Shown here piece after piece: positions 5,313 to 7,572 of a DNA stretch of 7,572 nt. Every line of letters begins with the position of its first letter. Position 1 is the first letter of the stretch. Below the pieces are notes generated by a model, which was not told the origin of the DNA, ran no database searches, and saw only the letters and a list, made by a program, of their open reading frames with translations. The stretch covers positions 1 through 7,572 of the forward strand of contig CANHAW010000087.1 in the NCBI GenBank assembly GCA_947458675.1, given 5' to 3'. The DNA comes from Beijerinckiaceae bacterium (lineage in GTDB: Bacteria > Pseudomonadota > Alphaproteobacteria > Rhizobiales > Beijerinckiaceae). A program made the position numbers and the translations under genes.

Positions 5313-6280
5313 CAGATTTTCAGATTGAGAATGCGCTTGGCATTATCCCAGCAGATTTTCTGCCGCAGAACCTCATCGATCTTTGCCGTTTCAATGAATT
5401 GACTGGCCTCGATTGTCCGCTCGAACGGATAATCTGCGGAGAACATGACATTGTCTGCCCCCAAAGCGTCGATCGCGCAATGCAGGGGCTCTTCCGAGCA
5501 GACGCCGGACGTTGTCACCATAATGTTTTTGCGAATGTAATGGCTCGGCGGTTCTTTCAGCGTCCGGCCCTGACGATTGGCAATCGCCCATCGGCTGTCG
5601 ATGCGCCAAAGCTGGAAGGGGATCGCCTCGCCCATATGGCCGAGAATGATCATGGCATCGGGATAGCGCTCGAAAATGCCCGCTGTCACGACACGCATGG
5701 CATGTGTTGCCGTCTCAACGCCCCAGCTCCACATCGGGCCCCAGAGTTCCGGATGATCCTTGTACATGGCCGGATAATCGGTTGGATTATTGGGGTGGAT
5801 ATAGACCGGCGCTTTGAGTGCGGCAGCTCTTTCCCAGAAAATCTCTGCGCTCGGATCGTCCAGATACATGCCATTGGTTGCGCCATTGATCATGACGCCC
5901 GAAAAGCCCAGCTGCGTGATGCAGCGCTCGAGTTCATCGGCTGCGGCTTTCGCATCCTGCATGGCGACATGGGCCAATCCGCCATAGCGGTTGGGCTTTT
6001 TCGCCACTTCCGCCGCCAGCAGATCATTCACCTCGCGTGCGCGACGCACCGCCAGAGCGGTGTTTGTTTCGGCCTGAACGCCGGGTCCCGCGAGGCCGAG
6101 AACGGCAAATTCAATTCCGTTCTTGTCCATGTCCTCAAGGCGGCGAGCGCCGAAATCGGAGAGTGCGCCAAGCGCCTTGTCGGAGAGTTCAGGCGATATA
6201 TTGCCGAATGTCATCGCCCAGTAATCGACGAAATCGGGCGCCATGAAATGTTCTTCCAAGGCAATTTTCTTGATGGACAT
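5312..6280 (-). CDS. Gamma-resorcylate / 2,3-dihydroxybenzoate decarboxylase-like amidohydrolase
   Basis: This 322-residue cytoplasmic protein matches the aromatic-acid decarboxylase branch of the amidohydrolase superfamily in length and in all key motifs. Strand 1 has IALEEHF (6-12), giving metal ligands Glu9 and His11. The others are His162 (YIHPNNPTDYP), His215 (ILGHMGEAIPF, the conserved second-shell or catalytic His) and Asp283 (FSADYPFE). WRID (225-228) and VTTSG (255-259) are also characteristic. Family members use a divalent metal, often Mn2+ or Zn2+, for non-oxidative, often reversible decarboxylation of ortho-hydroxylated benzoates. The ATG at 6280 has AGGA eight bases upstream; further in-frame codons extend into the preceding gene and are not needed. 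It lies 22 bp after the hydroxyacid dehydrogenase and is probably co-transcribed with it. The exact substrate is open: dihydroxybenzoate, salicylate-like or 5-carboxyvanillate-like acids are possible. Confidence 0.87.
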   Translation of the reverse strand: MSIKKIALEEHFMAPDFVDYWAMTFGNISPELSDKALGALSDFGARRLEDMDKNGIEFAVLGLAGPGVQAETNTALAVRRAREVNDLLAAEVAKKPNRYGGLAHVAMQDAKAAADELERCITQLGFSGVMINGATNGMYLDDPSAEIFWERAAALKAPVYIHPNNPTDYPAMYKDHPELWGPMWSWGVETATHAMRVVTAGIFERYPDAMIILGHMGEAIPFQLWRIDSRWAIANRQGRTLKEPPSHYIRKNIMVTTSGVCSEEPLHCAIDALGADNVMFSADYPFERTIEASQFIETAKIDEVLRQKICWDNAKRILNLKI

Positions 6281-6302
6281 TGAGCGTTTCCTTTTTCGTT
6301 TT

Positions 6303-7250
6303 TCAGCGTTGAACGCGGTTTTTGAAATCCTGCATTCTGCCTTGCTGGAAGGCGCGCACATTATGCGTCAGCAGCGGCATGACCTGCTCCACATAGCTCT
6401 CGCCTTTTCCCCCGACATGGGGCGTGAGAATGACATTCGGCAGATCCCAAAGCGGACTGTCCTGTGGCAGCGGTTCGATATTGAACACATCGAGTGCGGC
6501 ACCCGCGATCACTTTGCGCTGCAGGCGGTCGATCACGGCATTTTCGTCAGCCACCGGGCCGCGCGCAAGGTTGATGAAAATGCCATGGCGCGGCATGGCG
6601 TCCAATATCTCCCCATTCACAAGTCCATGCGTCTCCGGCGTCAGCGGCACAATGGCGATCAGAAAGTCGGCGAGCGCTGCCGCTTCCTTCAGCCGCTGGC
6701 GCGGATAGATGGCATCGAAATTCGGGGCGGAGGTTCGCGCCGATACGCCGATCACGCGCATGCCGAAAGCCTTGCAGCAGCGGGCGAGATCTTCGGAAAT
6801 GACACCCACGCCAATGATCACGACAGTCTTGTTCATGAGCAGGCGTTGCGGGCGACGCTCCCAATTTTTTTGCGCCCTGTCGCGCTGGATCTGCTCATAG
6901 TCGCGAGCAAAATGGAGCATGTAGAGAAAGGCAAGTTCGGACATTTGCGGCCCGTGAATGCCGCGTGCCGAGGTAATCGGAATCTTCGGGTCGAGCTCTT
7001 TCATCGCCTTGAGCGGATCGACGCCGGTGGTCAAGGCCTGGATCCATTGCAGGCCCTTGGCGCTCGACACCATGGCGGGCGTGATCGATTGGGCAAGGCC
7101 CATGATCACATTCGCCTGCGCGCAGAAAGGCAGGACCTCCGCCTCTGTCGTTCCGGCATTGATTGTGACGCCGGGCAGTTCGCTGCGCAGCCGGGCGGCG
7201 ACGGGCTCATCGGGTTCTTCGATAATGGCGATGTTGATGTTCATGTTCAT
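6303..7250 (-). CDS. D-isomer-specific 2-hydroxyacid dehydrogenase
   Basis: This 315-residue protein reduces a 2-keto acid to a D-2-hydroxy acid, or the reverse, using NAD(P)H. The catalytic triad is visible: Arg230 (NLARGP), Glu259 (DVFNIEPLP) and His278 (LTPHVGG). The nucleotide-binding motif is GVGVIS (147-152), where the third Gly of G-x-G-x-x-G is Ser. The second strand ends VIGVSARTS (167-175) without the usual Asp, which suggests NADP(H) rather than NAD(H). Overall it resembles the glyoxylate/hydroxypyruvate reductase branch. The start is the first of two close ATGs (7250; the other is 7244). The ribosome-binding site is weak, with only a distant GGA 13 bases upstream, so translation may be coupled to the IclR gene ending 33 bp upstream. 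It precedes the decarboxylase-like gene by 22 bp. Confidence 0.9.
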   Translation of the reverse strand: MNMNINIAIIEEPDEPVAARLRSELPGVTINAGTTEAEVLPFCAQANVIMGLAQSITPAMVSSAKGLQWIQALTTGVDPLKAMKELDPKIPITSARGIHGPQMSELAFLYMLHFARDYEQIQRDRAQKNWERRPQRLLMNKTVVIIGVGVISEDLARCCKAFGMRVIGVSARTSAPNFDAIYPRQRLKEAAALADFLIAIVPLTPETHGLVNGEILDAMPRHGIFINLARGPVADENAVIDRLQRKVIAGAALDVFNIEPLPQDSPLWDLPNVILTPHVGGKGESYVEQVMPLLTHNVRAFQQGRMQDFKNRVQR

Positions 7251-7283
7251 CCGTAGAGTTTTTTCCGCGCGGTGGTCCTGCGC

Positions 7284-7572
7284 CTATCTGGCGATCGCAG
7301 CGCGGATTCGTTTGCGAAAAAGCTTGAGCTGGCTAGACAATATTTCTCTTTGATCGGCAAAGCGCTGGGCGGGAACCGGAATGGAGACGGCGATGGGGCG
7401 GCCCATCGGATCGAGCAAGGCGATTCCTGCCGCAGAAATGCCAGGTCCATGCTCCTCAAGATCGAAAGCAATATGGCTCTTGCGAATCTGGTCCAGTTCC
7501 GCTCGCAGTTTGCCCCTGTTTTTCAGCGGAAAGTCGGGATGTTCCCCAAGACTCTCGTCGATCAAATCATCC
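7284..7572 (-). CDS. IclR-family transcriptional regulator, C-terminal part (runs off right edge)
   Basis: The last 95 residues of the protein are in the window; the N-terminal helix-turn-helix domain lies beyond the right edge. The visible part matches the end of the IclR effector-binding domain: a helix with L.AELDQIRKS, then IAFDLEEHGPGISAAGIALLD, then GRPIAVSIPVPAQRF, and a terminal basic helix ending in Arg. IclR regulators bind a small metabolite, often an aromatic or carboxylic acid, in this domain and repress or activate neighbouring catabolic genes. The gene is in the same direction as the dehydrogenase and decarboxylase-like genes and only 33 bp ahead of them, so it probably heads, or is part of, their operon. 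Its target sites cannot be identified from this fragment. Confidence 0.85.
   Translation of the reverse strand, partial: DDLIDESLGEHPDFPLKNRGKLRAELDQIRKSHIAFDLEEHGPGISAAGIALLDPMGRPIAVSIPVPAQRFADQREILSSQLKLFRKRIRAAIAR

Noticed and set aside
5273..6283. Long plus-strand open frame opposite the decarboxylase-like gene
   Set aside because: It mirrors the minus-strand gene almost exactly, has no recognisable domain or ribosome-binding site, and runs through a strong terminator. It is an antisense shadow created by codon bias.
6243..7256. Long plus-strand open frame opposite the hydroxyacid dehydrogenase
   Set aside because: The minus strand carries a complete dehydrogenase with its catalytic triad. 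The plus-strand translation is rich in His and Arg with no family features.

Overview
The window looks like a catabolic and solute-capture segment of an alphaproteobacterial chromosome, probably Hyphomicrobiales. Three things point there: moderately high GC by eye, a cluster rich in Bug/TctC-type periplasmic binding proteins, and closely packed oxidoreductase, amidohydrolase and IclR genes. The taxonomic call is inference; no rRNA or other marker gene is present.

Layout. (1) At the left edge, on the minus strand, are the first 54 codons of a FAD-dependent aromatic-ring monooxygenase. (2) A gene-free divergent regulatory region (163-375) holds a plausible promoter for each direction, an 8-bp inverted repeat with widely spaced arms, and a direct repeat one helical turn apart. 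(3) A plus-strand cluster (376-5276) encodes binding protein Bug-1, a small variant Rieske [2Fe-2S] protein, a 408-residue metal-dependent amidohydrolase, Bug-2 (a paralogue of Bug-1), and after a 147-bp hairpin-containing gap, Bug-3, a more classical TctC-type receptor. (4) A strong hairpin with T-tracts on both sides (5280-5312) lies between the convergent clusters. (5) A minus-strand cluster, read from the right edge leftward, encodes the C-terminal part of an IclR-family regulator, a D-2-hydroxyacid dehydrogenase, and a second amidohydrolase that closely resembles gamma-resorcylate / 2,3-dihydroxybenzoate-type decarboxylases.

How it may fit together (inference). Three secreted binding proteins suggest capture of one or more carboxylates. 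The flavin monooxygenase, the decarboxylase-like amidohydrolase, the second amidohydrolase, the Rieske carrier and the 2-hydroxyacid dehydrogenase are the kinds of enzyme expected for breakdown of a hydroxylated aromatic or heteroaromatic acid, with IclR control. The substrate cannot be read from the sequence. No TctA/TctB membrane subunits and no Rieske oxygenase catalytic subunit are present, so partners must be encoded elsewhere. The least explained part is the Rieske-amidohydrolase pair bracketed by two sister Bug proteins. I see no tRNA, rRNA, IS element, CRISPR array or broken gene.
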